A stretch of 45,082 nt of DNA from Legionella santicrucis (GCF_001468135.1 NZ_LNYU01000016.1:1-45082); one strand, 5' to 3'. Shown: positions 20,295-32,315, counted from the stretch's first letter. The notes: generated by a model not told the origin, from the letters alone. A program made the numbers and translations.

Positions 20295-20600
20295 ATGATA
20301 CCTGTTAATCATTACCTAATTTTAGGAGCCATTTTATTTGGTTTTGGTCTTATTGGCATTATGATGAATCGGAGAAACATCATTTTATTGCTAGTATGCA
20401 TCGAATTAATGTTGCTCGCAGTGAACACAAATTTTGTTGCATTTTCACATTATTATAGTGAGATTAGTGGACAAGTCTTTGTCTTTTTTATATTAACTGT
20501 TGCTGCTGCAGAAGCGGCTATAGGTTTAGCCATAGTGATGTTGCTTTTTAGAAATAGAGGTAACATTAACGTTGATAAGATGAATCATTTAAAAGGTTAA
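20295..20600 (+). CDS. nuoK: NADH-quinone oxidoreductase subunit K
   Basis: A 101-residue subunit with three transmembrane helices. The membrane glutamates used in the proton path are in [13 protein letters not shown] and in [14 protein letters not shown]. The length is almost exactly that of E. coli NuoK (100). It starts 17 bases after nuoJ, with GGGGAATT upstream of the ATG. Confidence 0.95.
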   Translation: MIPVNHYLILGAILFGFGLIGIMMNRRNIILLLVCIELMLLAVNTNFVAFSHYYSEISGQVFVFFILTVAAAEAAIGLAIVMLLFRNRGNINVDKMNHLKG

Positions 20601-20604
20601 CATT

Positions 20605-22578
20605 GTGAGTATCCAACAACTTTGTCTAATAATTGTTCTAGCGCCTCTTGCAGGTTCTATGATTGCCGGTTTTTTTCGTAATCAAATAGGACGAGCTGGA
20701 GCTCATACAGTCACTATTTTGGGCGTTGCGATTTCTTTCGCAACATCAGTATATTTGGCATGTCAGCTTTTCTCAGGCCATATTCCAACGGAGAGTACTG
20801 TTGTTTATCATTGGGCGAGTGGTGGATTAATTCTTCCATTCGAGTTCAATATAGGATTTTTAATCGATCCGTTAAGTACGGTTATGTTGGTTATCGTTAA
20901 CTTTGTCTCTTTACTCGTGCATATATACAGTATTGGATATATGGCAGACGATGATGGGTATCAACGTTTTTTTAGTTATATTTCTTTATTTACTTTTATG
21001 ATGTTGATGTTGGTAACCGCCAACAATTTCTTACAACTATTCTTTGGCTGGGAAGGTGTGGGACTCGTATCTTATTTGCTTATCGGTTTTTGGTATCAGA
21101 AAGAATCAGCTAATGAAGGCAGCCTGAAAGCATTTATTGTAAACCGAGTTGGTGATTTTGGGTTTCTATTAGGTATCGCTCTCGTTTTTGCATATACAGG
21201 AAGTATTGATTATGCAACTGTATTCCAAAATGCAAACTACTTGGCTACTCAAAATATAGAGTTATTTCAAGGACATCCTTGGTCTTTGATGACTGTAATT
21301 TGTTTGGCTTTATATGTGGGAGCTATGGGGAAATCAGCACAAATACCTTTACATGTGTGGTTACCTGAATCTATGGAAGGTCCAACACCAATTTCAGCAC
21401 TCATCCATGCGGCAACAATGGTTACCGCAGGGGTATTTATGATAGCGCGTATCTCTCCACTTATTGAGTATTCCACTACAGCATTAAGTGTTGTCTTGGT
21501 GATTGGTGCGAGTGGCGCACTCTTTACGGGAATTTTAGCTTTGGTCATGAATGACATTAAACGAGTTGTTGCTTATTCGACTCTGTCACAACTGGGTTAT
21601 ATGATGGTAGCAATGGGGGCGTCAGCCTATAGTGCGGGTATTTTTCATCTGCTTACGCACGCATGTTTTAAAGCTTTATTATTCCTCGGTGCGGGTTCAG
21701 TCATTATTGGTATGCATCACGAACAAGATATGAGGAAAATGGGTGGTTTGTGGAATAAAATGCCCATTACCTATGTCACCTATTTTATAGGCTCTTTGGC
21801 TTTATGTGCGTTTCCACCTTTCGCAGGATTTTATTCAAAAGATACAATTATTGAAGCAGCACAATTATCACAGATCCCAGGAAGCAGTTATGCCTATTTT
21901 TGTGTAGTTCTTGGAGCTGGTGTAACAGCACTTTATACCTTTAGATCTTTATTTATGACTTTTCATGGCAAGCCGCGTATGGATAAGCATACGTTAAGTC
22001 ATATTCATGAATCGCCATGGGTAGTATGGGTCCCACTTGTTCTACTCGCCATACCTTCTGTTATTTTAGGCTATGTACTTTATATGCCCATGCTTTATGA
22101 TAACCCAAGTCTAATTGGTTCCTCATTGTTTATTCTACCGCAACATAATGTTTTGGCAGAACTAGCCCATGAGATTACTTCTCCTTTTGAAAGCATGCTG
22201 CATTCAGTGTACTCCTTGACGCTTTGGATTACTTTAGCTGGCGCAGCTATTGCATGGGTTTGTTATATTGCTGTTCCATCGCTCCCGGGACAATTAGCAC
22301 GTCGCTTTTCACTCATTTATAAAATGCTTGTTAATAAGTATGGCTTTGATGCGTTTAACAATTTATTTTTTGTAAAAGGCTCGAAGGGAATTGGGCGAAT
22401 ATTTTATAACGTGGGTGATCAAAAATTAATTGATGGAATGGTTGTAAATGGCAGTAGTCGACTTATTAGATGGTTTTCAGCTAAAGGTCGCGCGATACAA
22501 AGTGGTTATCTGTATCATTATGCGGCAGTAATGGTATTGGGATTATTTGGATTTTTATGCTGGTTGATACTCGGCTGA
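20605..22578 (+). CDS. nuoL: NADH-quinone oxidoreductase subunit L
   Basis: A 657-residue antiporter-like proton-pumping subunit, the most distal of the membrane arm, with the long lateral helix at its C-terminus. Conserved blocks are FNIGFLIDPLSTVMLVIVNF, FFGWEGVGLVSYLLIGFWY, HVWLPESMEGPTPISALIHA and HLLTHACFKALLFLGAG. The start is GTG 20605, eight bases after AAAGG. It is slightly longer than E. coli NuoL (613), mostly toward the C-terminus. Confidence 0.94.
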   Translation: MSIQQLCLIIVLAPLAGSMIAGFFRNQIGRAGAHTVTILGVAISFATSVYLACQLFSGHIPTESTVVYHWASGGLILPFEFNIGFLIDPLSTVMLVIVNFVSLLVHIYSIGYMADDDGYQRFFSYISLFTFMMLMLVTANNFLQLFFGWEGVGLVSYLLIGFWYQKESANEGSLKAFIVNRVGDFGFLLGIALVFAYTGSIDYATVFQNANYLATQNIELFQGHPWSLMTVICLALYVGAMGKSAQIPLHVWLPESMEGPTPISALIHAATMVTAGVFMIARISPLIEYSTTALSVVLVIGASGALFTGILALVMNDIKRVVAYSTLSQLGYMMVAMGASAYSAGIFHLLTHACFKALLFLGAGSVIIGMHHEQDMRKMGGLWNKMPITYVTYFIGSLALCAFPPFAGFYSKDTIIEAAQLSQIPGSSYAYFCVVLGAGVTALYTFRSLFMTFHGKPRMDKHTLSHIHESPWVVWVPLVLLAIPSVILGYVLYMPMLYDNPSLIGSSLFILPQHNVLAELAHEITSPFESMLHSVYSLTLWITLAGAAIAWVCYIAVPSLPGQLARRFSLIYKMLVNKYGFDAFNNLFFVKGSKGIGRIFYNVGDQKLIDGMVVNGSSRLIRWFSAKGRAIQSGYLYHYAAVMVLGLFGFLCWLILG

Positions 22579-22593
22579 ATATAGGGTGAAGGT

Positions 22594-24099
22594 ATGCATT
22601 ATTTGCTCAATTTACTAATTTGGTTGCCCATAATAGGCGGTGTTTTTGTTCTTCTCGTCGGAGATGATCGTAACCCGAATATTTCACGCTACTTAGCTTT
22701 ATTCACGGTAATACTTTGCTTGTTGCTTTGTATTCCTCTTGTTGCAGGTTTTGATACCAAAACCCTGGGGATGCAATATTTAGAAGAGTTTCCGTGGATG
22801 CCAGCGTTAGGAATTAGTTATAGCTTAGGCATTGATGGTTTGTCTTTGCTTCTTATTGTACTTAGTATTTTTACTAACCTAATTGTGATTTTAGCTACTT
22901 GGGAAAGCATCACCAATAGGGTTTCTCAATATCTAGCTGCATTTTTAATTATGCAAGGTCTGTTAGTTGGGGTATTTTCTGCGTTAGATGCCATTTTATT
23001 CTATGTGTTTTGGGAAGCAACACTGATTCCCATGTATCTGATTATCGGTATCTGGGGCTCTGATAATCGAGTCTATGCCGCTATTAAATTTTTCTTGTAT
23101 ACCTTTTTAGGCTCGGTGTTAATGTTGGCGAGCTTTTTGTACATGGGATATATCGCTGGTACATTCAATATTGAAGCTTTTTATGCAATTAAACTGGGAA
23201 TGACTGCACAAACATTGATTTTTATAGCTTTTTTCCTAGGCTTTGCAATAAAAATTCCTATGTTCCCTGTTCATACTTGGTTACCTGATGCGCATACGGA
23301 AGCACCCGCAGGCGGCTCTGTAGTTTTAGCAGCAATTTTACTGAAGCTAGGAGCTTACGGATTTATTCGTTTTTCTTTGCCTATAGTTCCTGATGCATGT
23401 AATCGATATGCAGGGGTAATGATTGCTCTATCTTTAATTGCGATTGTTTATATTGCCTTGGTTGCAATTATTCAAAAGGATATGAAACGACTTATTGCGT
23501 ATTCGTCGATTTCGCATATGGGATTCGTAACACTAGGCTCCTTTGCTATTTTTGCTATTGCGAAACAATCAGGACTAAGTGGAGCAGGTTTAATATTAGA
23601 AGGTGCAATCGTTGTAATGATTTCACATGCATTTGTCTCCAGTGGCCTTTTTGCGGGTGTTGGATTCATTTATGATCGGATGCACACACGAAAATTAGCG
23701 GATTTCGGTGGAATCGTAAATACAATGCCTATGTTTGCCTCGTTCTTTATGCTCTTTTGTATGGCAAATGCAGGACTACCAGGAACCTCAGGATTTGTTG
23801 GAGAGTTTATGGTAATTTTAGGTTCGCTTAAAGCTGGCTTCTGGGTTGCATTTTGGGCTGCAACTACGTTAATTACTTCAGCAGGCTATAACCTCTGGAT
23901 GTATAAACGGGTCATTTTTGGTCCTATAGCTAATGAAAAGGTTGCAGCGCTAAAAGACCTCACGGGCTTTGAGTTAAGTGCTTATATCTTGCTTGCTTTA
24001 GCAGTAATTGTTATGGGTGTTTATCCTAAGCCATTGTTAGAGTATATCCATCAAACAGTAAGTCATACTCTAGCATTAGCAAGCCAATCAAAACTGTAA
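22594..24099 (+). CDS. nuoM: NADH-quinone oxidoreductase subunit M
   Basis: A 501-residue antiporter-like proton-pumping subunit with about 14 helices. Key blocks are SLGIDGLSLLLIVLSIF, FYVFWEATLIPMYLIIG (the membrane glutamate), FPVHTWLPDAHTEAPAGGSV, and IAYSSISHMGFVTLG with the following MISHAFVSSGLF. Complete length. It starts 15 bases after nuoL with AGGGTGAAGG just upstream. Confidence 0.95.
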   Translation: MHYLLNLLIWLPIIGGVFVLLVGDDRNPNISRYLALFTVILCLLLCIPLVAGFDTKTLGMQYLEEFPWMPALGISYSLGIDGLSLLLIVLSIFTNLIVILATWESITNRVSQYLAAFLIMQGLLVGVFSALDAILFYVFWEATLIPMYLIIGIWGSDNRVYAAIKFFLYTFLGSVLMLASFLYMGYIAGTFNIEAFYAIKLGMTAQTLIFIAFFLGFAIKIPMFPVHTWLPDAHTEAPAGGSVVLAAILLKLGAYGFIRFSLPIVPDACNRYAGVMIALSLIAIVYIALVAIIQKDMKRLIAYSSISHMGFVTLGSFAIFAIAKQSGLSGAGLILEGAIVVMISHAFVSSGLFAGVGFIYDRMHTRKLADFGGIVNTMPMFASFFMLFCMANAGLPGTSGFVGEFMVILGSLKAGFWVAFWAATTLITSAGYNLWMYKRVIFGPIANEKVAALKDLTGFELSAYILLALAVIVMGVYPKPLLEYIHQTVSHTLALASQSKL

Positions 24100-24114
24100 T
24101 CAAGGTTAATCAAT

Positions 24115-25557
24115 ATGACAGCATTACTAGAAAATATTCATGTAGCCCTTCCTGAAATGGTTGTACTGGCTACAGCCTGTATCGCATTGCTTGCCGACTT
24201 ATTTTTAAGGCATCGGTATAAGTCAATTGCTTATTTTATATCCTGCATAGGATTGATTATAGCTGCTTTGATTAGCTTCTTTTATATTGGGATGTATAAA
24301 GTTATTACTTTGAGTGGTTTATTTATTAGTGATGATGTAGCTCATATAATGAAGTTTTTTATTTACCTTACTGTTTTGCTTAGCTTCATCTATTCCAGAA
24401 ACTACATTGATGAGCGTCAAATGCCATCTGGTGATTATTATGTATTAGGAATGTTTTCTGCACTAGGTATGATGCTCCTTGTTTCAGCTCATTCAATGTT
24501 AACCATATTTCTAGGTTTAGAATTATTGTCTTTACCTTTGTATGCTATGACAGCTATTCGTAGAACAGATGGCGATTCTTCTGAAGCAGCAATGAAATAT
24601 TTTGTAATGGGATCCATAGCATCGGCTATGCTTTTATACGGCATGTCTTTAATTTATGGTGCTACCGGGAAATTAGATCTCTTAGATGTTGCTAATGCAA
24701 TTGCTGCAAATTGGCAACAGCAAAATGCATTATTATCTTTTGCCTTAGTATTCATTTTGGCAGGGGTTGCTTTTAAATTAGCTGCAGTACCTTTCCATAT
24801 GTGGGCTCCTGATGTATACCAAGGAGCGCCTAGTTCTGTCACTTTATTCATCAGTGCAGCACCAAAAATAGCCGCGGTTGGAATGGCATTCAGACTTCTT
24901 ACCATTGGATTGGTAGATATTAGTTCACAATGGCAACAAATTTTGCTAGTAATCACGCTGCTTTCTACTGGACTAGGGAATCTATTTGCTGTAGTTCAAA
25001 GTAGTATTAAACGCTTACTGGCATATTCTGCGATATCACATATAGGATATGCTCTGTTTGGTATTCTAGCTGCAAGCGCATCAGGATATTCAGCAGCTCT
25101 TTATTACATTGTAGTTTATTCGATTACATCAGCAGCAGCTTTTGGATTGATTGTTTTAATGTCCAATCAAGGAATGGAAATTGATAATGTTGATGATTTA
25201 AAAGGGCTTAGCAAAAGAAGCCCTTGGCTAGCATTTATGATGTTAATCATTATGTTTTCGATGGCAGGTGTTCCTCCTACAGTTGGATTTCTTACCAAAT
25301 TACTCGTACTTAAAGCTCTAGTCGATGCACAAATGACTTGGGTTGCAGTACTCGGTTTATTCTTTACAGTTATCGGGGCTTATTACTATTTGCGTATCGT
25401 TAAATTAATGTACTTCGATAAACCTGTTCATAATGAACCCGTTATTGTAAATAAAGGTAATGTTCTAATTTTTTCATTCAACTGCTTATCATTGCTTTAC
25501 TTGGGTATTTTTCCCGGGGCATTAATTGTAGCGTGTATCAACGCTTTTGCTTCTTAA
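24115..25557 (+). CDS. nuoN: NADH-quinone oxidoreductase subunit N
   Basis: A 480-residue antiporter-like proton-pumping subunit and the last gene of the operon. Conserved blocks are [57 protein letters not shown], and [17 protein letters not shown] hydrophobic helix series covers the full length. AAGG precedes the ATG. The 117-base gap to the initiator tRNA holds a dyad and a promoter. Confidence 0.95.
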   Translation: MTALLENIHVALPEMVVLATACIALLADLFLRHRYKSIAYFISCIGLIIAALISFFYIGMYKVITLSGLFISDDVAHIMKFFIYLTVLLSFIYSRNYIDERQMPSGDYYVLGMFSALGMMLLVSAHSMLTIFLGLELLSLPLYAMTAIRRTDGDSSEAAMKYFVMGSIASAMLLYGMSLIYGATGKLDLLDVANAIAANWQQQNALLSFALVFILAGVAFKLAAVPFHMWAPDVYQGAPSSVTLFISAAPKIAAVGMAFRLLTIGLVDISSQWQQILLVITLLSTGLGNLFAVVQSSIKRLLAYSAISHIGYALFGILAASASGYSAALYYIVVYSITSAAAFGLIVLMSNQGMEIDNVDDLKGLSKRSPWLAFMMLIIMFSMAGVPPTVGFLTKLLVLKALVDAQMTWVAVLGLFFTVIGAYYYLRIVKLMYFDKPVHNEPVIVNKGNVLIFSFNCLSLLYLGIFPGALIVACINAFAS

Positions 25558-25566
25558 TTCATAATA

Positions 25567-25599
25567 TCTGCGTCATAAGTTGCCCTTTTTTGATGCAGA
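25567..25599. other. Dyad after nuoN, possible end-of-operon hairpin
   Basis: TCTGCGTCA (25567-25575) can pair with TGATGCAGA (25591-25599) in RNA, nine pairs with one G-U. The T-run is in the loop rather than after the stem, so this is not a textbook intrinsic terminator. It may protect the nuo 3' end or be chance. Confidence 0.35.
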
Positions 25600-25632
25600 A
25601 CAAATTTTATTGATAAACTTGAACGAAAGTAC

Positions 25633-25661
25633 TTGCTAAGAAAGAAGAGTCTCAGTATACT
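25633..25661 (+). promoter_or_regulatory. Promoter for initiator tRNA
   Basis: TTGCTA (25633-25638) and TATACT (25656-25661) are 17 bases apart. The -10 ends 13 bases before the mature 5' end of the tRNA, so transcription would start close to it. This implies the tRNA gene is expressed independently of nuo. Confidence 0.6.
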
Positions 25662-25674
25662 TGCCTTCAGTTGA

Positions 25675-25751
<77 letters not shown>

Positions 25752-25759
25752 CTTATTAG

Positions 25760-25783
25760 AACCCCATTTATGGGGTTTTTTAT
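25760..25783 (+). terminator. Intrinsic terminator after initiator tRNA
   Basis: AACCCCA (25760-25766), a four-base loop, and TGGGGTT (25771-25777) form a GC-rich stem followed by a T-rich tail. It ends the tRNA transcript, so rimP probably has its own promoter in the following roughly 240 bases, unless read-through occurs as reported for metY-nusA in E. coli. Confidence 0.85.
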
Positions 25784-26024
25784 TATCTTAAAAAACGTAG
25801 TTGAATGGCGGTGAAAAGGTTAACGTACAATCATTCACCGTAAATCAAATTTTTAAGATATGTTTAATTTGTAACTGCACCAAGAAGATAGTAGCCCTGG
25901 AGAATAAAGCGATTCTGCGAAATTTCTGTTTCTAGAAGATTTCCAAATAGATGCTTTATCTTTAGTTAGGTTACTGTACTGTATTTGTATTAGGCGAATA
26001 TGCCTTTTGAAATTTATAAATATT

Positions 26025-26468
26025 ATGATAGAAGATGAATTGGAACATATATTAGCTCCTACAATTGCTGATATGGGCTATGAACTTTGGGGGTGTGAAT
26101 ATCTTTCACAAGGTAGGCATTCTTTATTGCGAATATACATCGATAAATCTGATGGAATAACAATTGATGATTGTGAAGCAGTAAGCCATCAAGTAAGTGC
26201 CTTACTTGATGTAGAGGATCCAATTCATGGGAATTATAGTTTAGAAGTATCCTCCCCTGGTATCCCTAGACCTTTATTTAAAAGTTGGCAATATCAACGA
26301 TATTTAGGTCATGAGATTCAGGTGAAAACTTTTAAGCCAGTTGGCGGTAAACGTAAATTGATTGGTACCCTAGTTTCAGCATCTGAAACTTCAATAGTGC
26401 TTAATCTAGGCAATGAAGATCAAGAATTACTTTTTTCAAATATTGTGAAAGCAAGTTTGACAGTATAG
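26025..26468 (+). CDS. rimP: Ribosome maturation factor RimP
   Basis: A 147-residue protein needed for maturation of the 30S subunit. The N-terminal block [14 protein letters not shown], the central [18 protein letters not shown] and the strongly conserved [13 protein letters not shown] identify it. ATG 26025 was preferred over TTG 26007 because [20 protein letters not shown] matches the family N-terminus. Neither has a good Shine-Dalgarno. It is the first gene of the rimP-nusA-infB operon and ends 11 bases before nusA. Confidence 0.92.
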   Translation: MIEDELEHILAPTIADMGYELWGCEYLSQGRHSLLRIYIDKSDGITIDDCEAVSHQVSALLDVEDPIHGNYSLEVSSPGIPRPLFKSWQYQRYLGHEIQVKTFKPVGGKRKLIGTLVSASETSIVLNLGNEDQELLFSNIVKASLTV

Positions 26469-26479
26469 AGAGGCGAACA

Positions 26480-27958
26480 ATGAGCAAAGAATTGTTACTG
26501 GTTGCAGAGGCGTTATCAAACGAAAGAGGTGTAAGTAAGGACGTTATTATACTTGCCATTCAGGCCGCATTAGAGTCTGCAACTCGCAAGATCTTTGGGC
26601 TAGACATAGGTGTAAGAATTAAATTAGATCCTCGTACAGGGGACTATGAAACTTTCAGATATTGGGATGTCGTTAATGATGATGATCTTGAACATTCGGA
26701 TCGCCAACTCACTTTAGAACAAGCAAGGACTCGTAACCCCTCAGTAAATATAGGTGATCGTATCGAAGAATCAATTCCTTCTATTGAGTTTGGTCGGATT
26801 GAAGCTCAAGCAGCTCGCCAAGTCATTATGCAAAAGGTCAGAGAAGCGGAGCGTGAGTTAGTAATTGATCAATTTAGAGGCAAATTAGGACAGTTGATTT
26901 ATGGTACTGTAAAAAAAGTAACTCGAGACAACATTATTATTGACCTAGGTGGAAAAGCAGAAGCATTCTTACCGCGAACAGAAATGCTTCCTCATGAAAT
27001 GTTTCGTCCCAATGATAGAGTACGTGCCTATTTATATGAGATAACACCACAAGCACGTGGCCCTCAGTTATTTGTTAGTCGTACACGTAATGAAATGCTG
27101 ATCGAACTTTTCCGCATTGAAGTGCCAGAAATTGGTGAAAATGTTATTGAGGTTAAAACCGCCGCTCGTGATCCAGGAAATAGAGCAAAAATCGCAGTTA
27201 AAACAAATGATGGTCGTATTGATCCAGTAGGTGCTTGTGTTGGTATGCGTGGTGCCCGTGTTCAAGCAGTTTCTAGTGAGCTTGGTGGGGAGCGAGTTGA
27301 TATTATCCTATGGGATGATAATCCAGCTCAATTAGTTATAAATGCCATGGCGCCAGCAGATATATCCTCTATTGTTGTTGATGAAGATACGCATACTATG
27401 GATCTTGCTGTAGAAAAGGATCAGTTATCGCAAGCAATTGGTAGAAATGGTCAAAATGTTCGCTTAGCAAGCCAATTAACAGGTTGGACTTTGAATGTTA
27501 TGACTACAGACGAGTTTGAAAATAAGAATTTGGAAGAGTCAAGCAAAATTATTAAATTATTTACTTCAGCACTGGAAATTGATGAAGAAATAGCTACATT
27601 ATTAGTAGCACATGGTTTTTCTTCACTCGAAGAGATTGCATATGTACCCAAAGAAGAGCTCTTAGCTATAGAAGAATTTGATGAAGAAATCGTTGAAGAA
27701 TTGAGAAATAGAGCCAACGATAACTTACTTACTATGGCTCTTTCTTCCAATAAAGATTTATCTGGTCTACCTGACGATTCTTTGCTCACAATGGAAGGGA
27801 TGACTCACGATCTCGCTAATCAATTAGCTACTCGAGGAATTATATCTATGGAAGATTTAGCAGAGCAATCTGTAGATGAGTTATTAGAACTTGATGGCAT
27901 GACAGAACAAAAGGCCGCTGCTTTAATTATGAAGGCTAGAGAGCCATGGTTTTTATAG
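26480..27958 (+). CDS. nusA: Transcription termination/antitermination factor NusA
   Basis: A 492-residue RNA polymerase-binding factor for pausing, termination and rRNA antitermination. In order: the N-terminal RNAP-binding domain (about 1-130), an S1 domain ([20 protein letters not shown] at about 136-155), KH1 and KH2 ([35 protein letters not shown]) and two C-terminal acidic repeats of the HhH type (about 360-425 and 435-490). The two acidic repeats are typical of gammaproteobacteria. GAGGCGAACA precedes the ATG. Confidence 0.96.
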   Translation: MSKELLLVAEALSNERGVSKDVIILAIQAALESATRKIFGLDIGVRIKLDPRTGDYETFRYWDVVNDDDLEHSDRQLTLEQARTRNPSVNIGDRIEESIPSIEFGRIEAQAARQVIMQKVREAERELVIDQFRGKLGQLIYGTVKKVTRDNIIIDLGGKAEAFLPRTEMLPHEMFRPNDRVRAYLYEITPQARGPQLFVSRTRNEMLIELFRIEVPEIGENVIEVKTAARDPGNRAKIAVKTNDGRIDPVGACVGMRGARVQAVSSELGGERVDIILWDDNPAQLVINAMAPADISSIVVDEDTHTMDLAVEKDQLSQAIGRNGQNVRLASQLTGWTLNVMTTDEFENKNLEESSKIIKLFTSALEIDEEIATLLVAHGFSSLEEIAYVPKEELLAIEEFDEEIVEELRNRANDNLLTMALSSNKDLSGLPDDSLLTMEGMTHDLANQLATRGIISMEDLAEQSVDELLELDGMTEQKAAALIMKAREPWFL

Positions 27959-28035
27959 AGCCATGGATATTTTGATAATATTGTAGTACAAATGATACGC
28001 AGATAATAAAGTTACTGCAGAAAGGGGATTAAAAT

Positions 28036-30636
28036 ATGGCGGATGTGACGGTTAAGCAATTAGCTCAAGTTGTGGGTATTCCGGTTGAGCGCCTATTGAA
28101 CCAGTTACAGGAAGCAGGATTGTCTTTTAAAGATGATCAACAAACTGTGAATGAAGAGCAAAAGCGAATTCTTCTCAATCACTTGAAGAGAACTTCTTTG
28201 CGCGATACGAATGTTTCGCCTGAAAGAATTACTTTAAGACGAAAAAGCTTATCGCAGGTTACTATTGGTCATGATGCTTATAGTGGAAAGACCGTTAATA
28301 TTGAAGTTCGTAAAAAGAAAGTTTTTGTGAAGCGAAGTTCTGTCATAGAGCAGCCCGAACCTGAAGAGCCTATAGTTGAAGAGAATGTGCCCGAACAACA
28401 ACCTGCGGAGATTGTGCTTGAAACTCCTTCTATAGAAGAATCTACAGAGTCATCTCTAGAACCAGTAGAGACGCTACCTGAAACAAATGCTGAGCAGAAT
28501 CAAGAAGCAAAAGATGAAGTGCCTGTCAGTGAAGAAGAAAAAGTAGAACAATCTTCAGAAAAATTGGCCGCAGATACACTGGAAGAGACCTCTGCACTTG
28601 AAGAAATAGCTGAGCTGTCGCTAAAAGAAGATCATAAAACTGAAAAACCTATTAAGAAGAAACACACAGAACAGGGGCCTGAATCTGATTCATCTGATTT
28701 TAGAAAAGCTAAGAAAAAACCTAAATATCAAACTTACGATCGTGATGAAGAAGAACAAGACACTCATAGACGCGGTAGTGGGCGTAGTAAATTTAAAAAA
28801 CGTAAGGGTACTGAAAAATCAGATAAATATAGAGAAGCAGAGGAATCATTAAAACATGGTTTTGCTTTACCGACTGCACCAGTAGTCAGAGAGGTTTTAC
28901 TTCCGGAAACGATTACAGTTGCTGAGTTGGCGAAAAGAATGTCTGTAAAAGCCGCAGAAGTGATAAAAGTGATGATGTCACTTGGTGCAATGGCTACTAT
29001 AAACCAAGTAATTGATCAAGAAACAGCAGTGATTGTTATTGAGGAAATGGGTCATAAAGCTCGTATTATTAAAGAAGACGCAATTGAAGCAGGTTTAGGC
29101 GAGTCTATTACTGAAGGAAGCCATCATGAATCTAGAGCTCCTGTTGTGACGATTATGGGGCATGTTGATCATGGAAAAACATCTTTACTTGACTATATTC
29201 GTCGTACAAAAGTTGCTTCAGGCGAAGCAGGCGGTATTACCCAACATATAGGTGCTTACCATGTGAGTACTCCTAAAGGCGATATTACATTCCTAGATAC
29301 ACCCGGTCATGCTGCATTTACAGCAATGCGAGCTCGTGGAGCTAAAGTGACAGATATTGTAATCTTGATTGTTGCCGCAGATGATGGAGTTAAGCCCCAA
29401 ACTATTGAGGCTATCCAGCATGCAAAAGCAGCAAAAGTACCTATCATAGTTGCTATTAATAAAATGGATAAACCAGATGCTGATCCTGAACGAGTGATGA
29501 ATGAATTGACGGTACATGAAGTGATTCCAGAAGCATGGGGTGGAGACACCATGTTTGTTAACATTTCAGCTAAATCTGGAATGGGAATTGATGATTTACT
29601 CGATTCAATATTACTGCAATCAGAAGTTTTAGAGCTAACTGCAGTTATAGATGGTGCTGCAAAAGGCGTGGTGATTGAATCTCGTTTGGATAAAGGGAGA
29701 GGCCCAGTTGCTACTGTATTAGTACAAAGTGGCACTTTACGTAAAGGAGATATTCTCCTGGCCGGTTTCCAATATGGCCGTGTGCGGGCTTTAGTAAGCG
29801 ATAATGGCGATATGGTAGAAAGTGCTGGTCCCTCAATCCCAGTAGAGGTACTTGGTTTATCAGCAATTCCTCATGCAGGAGATGAAGCTGTAGTTGTTTC
29901 TGATGAGAAAAGGGCTAGGGAAGTAGCTTTATTCCGTCAAGGTAAATTCCGTGATGTGAAACTAGCGAGACGTCAGAAGTCAACTCTTGAAGGTATCATG
30001 GAGAATATGGCCGCCGGAGAATCTAAAGCACTTAATGTTGTCCTCAAGGCAGATGTGCAGGGTTCTCTTGAAGCAATTTCAGATGCTTTAGTGAAGTTAT
30101 CTACTGATGAAGTTAAAGTTGCCGTTATTTCTAGCGGGGTAGGTGGTATTACTGAATCTGACGTCCACCTTGCTATTGCATCTGATGCAATTTTAGTAGG
30201 TTTTAATGTTAGGGCAGATAGTAGCGCCAAAAAGCTTGCCGAACACGAATCAGTGCCAATACATTATTACAGTGTTATTTATGATATCGTTGATCAAATC
30301 AAAGGTGCTTTAACCGGTATGCTTGCACCACAATTTAAAGAAGAAATTATTGGTATTGCTGAAGTTCGAGATGTATTTAAGTCGCCTAAAATTGGCGCAA
30401 TTGCCGGTTGCATGGTTGTAGAAGGAGTGATTAAGCGTAACAATCCTATTCGTGTATTGCGGGCAAATGTGGTTATTTACGAAGGTACTTTGGAGTCTTT
30501 ACGTCGATTTAAAGATGATGTTGTTGAAGTTCGCCAAGGATTTGAATGTGGTATTGGTGTGAAAAACTACAATGACGTGAAACCAGGTGATCTAATCGAA
30601 GTATATGAAACAGTTGAAATTAAGCGTGATTTATAA
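28036..30636 (+). CDS. infB: Translation initiation factor IF-2
   Basis: An 866-residue GTPase that brings fMet-tRNA to the 30S subunit. The IF2_N module is at the start ([20 protein letters not shown]). A long Glu/Lys-rich low-complexity linker runs from about 105 to 275, with a second IF2_N-like motif ([20 protein letters not shown]) at about 294-313. The G domain follows with G1 GHVDHGKT (375-382), G3 DTPGHAAF and G4 NKMDKP, then the C-terminal domains that bind fMet-tRNA. It starts 77 bases after nusA with a GGGG ribosome-binding site. Shorter isoforms from internal starts are known in E. coli but are not evident here. Confidence 0.96.
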   Translation: MADVTVKQLAQVVGIPVERLLNQLQEAGLSFKDDQQTVNEEQKRILLNHLKRTSLRDTNVSPERITLRRKSLSQVTIGHDAYSGKTVNIEVRKKKVFVKRSSVIEQPEPEEPIVEENVPEQQPAEIVLETPSIEESTESSLEPVETLPETNAEQNQEAKDEVPVSEEEKVEQSSEKLAADTLEETSALEEIAELSLKEDHKTEKPIKKKHTEQGPESDSSDFRKAKKKPKYQTYDRDEEEQDTHRRGSGRSKFKKRKGTEKSDKYREAEESLKHGFALPTAPVVREVLLPETITVAELAKRMSVKAAEVIKVMMSLGAMATINQVIDQETAVIVIEEMGHKARIIKEDAIEAGLGESITEGSHHESRAPVVTIMGHVDHGKTSLLDYIRRTKVASGEAGGITQHIGAYHVSTPKGDITFLDTPGHAAFTAMRARGAKVTDIVILIVAADDGVKPQTIEAIQHAKAAKVPIIVAINKMDKPDADPERVMNELTVHEVIPEAWGGDTMFVNISAKSGMGIDDLLDSILLQSEVLELTAVIDGAAKGVVIESRLDKGRGPVATVLVQSGTLRKGDILLAGFQYGRVRALVSDNGDMVESAGPSIPVEVLGLSAIPHAGDEAVVVSDEKRAREVALFRQGKFRDVKLARRQKSTLEGIMENMAAGESKALNVVLKADVQGSLEAISDALVKLSTDEVKVAVISSGVGGITESDVHLAIASDAILVGFNVRADSSAKKLAEHESVPIHYYSVIYDIVDQIKGALTGMLAPQFKEEIIGIAEVRDVFKSPKIGAIAGCMVVEGVIKRNNPIRVLRANVVIYEGTLESLRRFKDDVVEVRQGFECGIGVKNYNDVKPGDLIEVYETVEIKRDL

Positions 30637-30638
30637 AG

Positions 30639-31004
30639 ATGAGTCATAATTTTAAACGTACAGACAGAGTTGCTGAAATGATTCAGCGAAAGTTGGCTCA
30701 GATTATACCGAAGGAAGTTAAAGATCCTCGACTAACTGGATTTGTGACTATATCAGCAGTGAAAGTCGCTGCTGATTTGGGACATGCTAAAGTGTATTTT
30801 ACTGTGCTTAATGATGACCGTAAAATGGTTGCATCTATTTTAAATGCAGCTTCAAGCTATTTACGTAGCGTTTTAGCACGCAGCATTACTTTGCGTACAG
30901 TACCTCAACTCCATTTTGTCTATGATGAATCAATAGAGTATGGGCAACGATTGAGTCGGTTAATTGATAAAGTTGCTCCCCCTGATGACCTTGACAATGA
31001 CTAG
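30639..31004 (+). CDS. rbfA: 30S ribosome-binding factor RbfA
   Basis: A 121-residue KH-fold protein for late 30S maturation and 16S 5'-end processing. Typical blocks are [40 protein letters not shown] and [19 protein letters not shown]. It starts three bases after the infB stop and overlaps the truB start by eight bases, so translation is coupled. Confidence 0.95.
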   Translation: MSHNFKRTDRVAEMIQRKLAQIIPKEVKDPRLTGFVTISAVKVAADLGHAKVYFTVLNDDRKMVASILNAASSYLRSVLARSITLRTVPQLHFVYDESIEYGQRLSRLIDKVAPPDDLDND

Positions 31005-31899
31005 TTCATCATCAACAAAAATTGATGGAATTCTTTTGCTTAATAAATCGCAAGGAATGACTTCTAATTATGCGTTACAAAAAGCAAAAAGATTATTAGG
31101 CGCTAAAAAAGCCGGACATACTGGGAGCCTGGACCCTCTCGCTACAGGCATGTTACCAATTTGTTTTGGTGAGGCAACGAAGATATGTCAATTTTTGCTT
31201 GATGCAGACAAGTGTTATCAAACCACGGGTTTATTAGGCATTAAAACAAATACTGCGGATGCAACAGGAGAGGTGATTGCACGAACAGATGAGTTTACAA
31301 TTTCTAAGCAGCAATTAATTGAGGTATTAGAAAAGCATAAGGGAGTTATAAAACAGATCCCATCTATGTTTTCTGCCTTAAAGCACCAGGGTACTCCGCT
31401 TTATTGTTTCGCTCGAAAAGGAATAAATATTGAGCGTACGGCACGTGAAATTTTAATTAGTGAGTTGGTACTGAATGCATTTGATGGAGCGCACTTCTCC
31501 TTGACAGTAACTTGTAGTAAAGGGACCTATATTCGAAATTTAGTAGAAGATATCGGTGATGTATTAGGTGTAGGAGCGCATGTGACACGTCTACATCGAG
31601 TATATACTGCTGGCTTAAATGATATGCCTATGTATTCTCTTGATGAATTAGAGGCAATGTCTTTGACCGAAAGAAAAGCTTGTTTAATTTCTATAGATAG
31701 AGCTGTTAATTATCTTGAGCAAGTGACACTTTTGGACGATGAGGTGATTGCTATCCGCCAGGGTAGAGCAATCGCAAGTAAAACAGATGTTGAACTGGCT
31801 AATTGTGTTCGTCTTTATGATATGAGAGCACAATTTATTGGATTGGGCGAACGAAATACCCATGGCACTATTAAAGCGAAACGGTTACTTTCTTTTTAA
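30997..31899 (+). CDS. truB: tRNA pseudouridine-55 synthase TruB
   Basis: A 300-residue enzyme that makes pseudouridine 55 in the T-loop of tRNAs. The catalytic aspartate is in [18 protein letters not shown], preceded by [29 protein letters not shown] and the C-terminal [16 protein letters not shown] follow. The start could be ATG 30997 (chosen, overlapping rbfA by eight bases) or ATG 30985. Neither has a clear Shine-Dalgarno, consistent with coupling to rbfA. Confidence 0.93.
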   Translation: MTSSSSTKIDGILLLNKSQGMTSNYALQKAKRLLGAKKAGHTGSLDPLATGMLPICFGEATKICQFLLDADKCYQTTGLLGIKTNTADATGEVIARTDEFTISKQQLIEVLEKHKGVIKQIPSMFSALKHQGTPLYCFARKGINIERTAREILISELVLNAFDGAHFSLTVTCSKGTYIRNLVEDIGDVLGVGAHVTRLHRVYTAGLNDMPMYSLDELEAMSLTERKACLISIDRAVNYLEQVTLLDDEVIAIRQGRAIASKTDVELANCVRLYDMRAQFIGLGERNTHGTIKAKRLLSF

Positions 31900-31968
31900 A
31901 ATTTTCATTTTAGTTCACAAGTGAGTCGAATTAATATGAAATTTTTGCACAAAATTAATTTGTAGTAC

Positions 31969-31997
31969 TTGTTTCGTTGACTTTGCCTTGGTAGAAT
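31969..31997 (+). promoter_or_regulatory. Promoter for rpsO
   Basis: TTGTTT (31969-31974) and TAGAAT (31992-31997) are 17 bases apart in the 140-base gap between truB and rpsO. It leaves a leader of about 37 bases ahead of the rpsO ATG. An rpsO promoter at this place is also known in E. coli. Confidence 0.5.
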
Positions 31998-32039
31998 GTT
32001 TGCCTTTGAATGAACACATAGTAGTTCCGGGAGTGTATA

Positions 32040-32315
32040 ATGTCGCTAAACAGCGCGGATAAAGCAACAATTGTAAAAGAATACCAACGTTCTGAGAAAG
32101 ATACTGGTTCACCAGAAGTTCAGGTTTCTATTATTACAAGCCGTATCAAATATTTAACAGAGCATTTTAAAGAACACAAAAAAGATTTTCATTCTCGACG
32201 TGGACTACAAGAGCTAGTAAATAAGCGTCGTAAATTATTAAAATATTTAAAGTGCAAAAATGAAGCACGTTATCAAACATTAATCAAATCGTTAGAATTG
32301 AGAGATTCTTATTGA
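32040..32315 (+). CDS. rpsO: 30S ribosomal protein S15
   Basis: A 91-residue primary binding protein of the 16S central domain. Conserved blocks are [37 protein letters not shown] and [13 protein letters not shown]. The family length is 88-90, here with a two-residue C-terminal extension. It is followed by a terminator-like hairpin and pnp, the classical rpsO-pnp order. In E. coli S15 represses its own translation; the leader here was not folded. Confidence 0.96.
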   Translation: MSLNSADKATIVKEYQRSEKDTGSPEVQVSIITSRIKYLTEHFKEHKKDFHSRRGLQELVNKRRKLLKYLKCKNEARYQTLIKSLELRDSY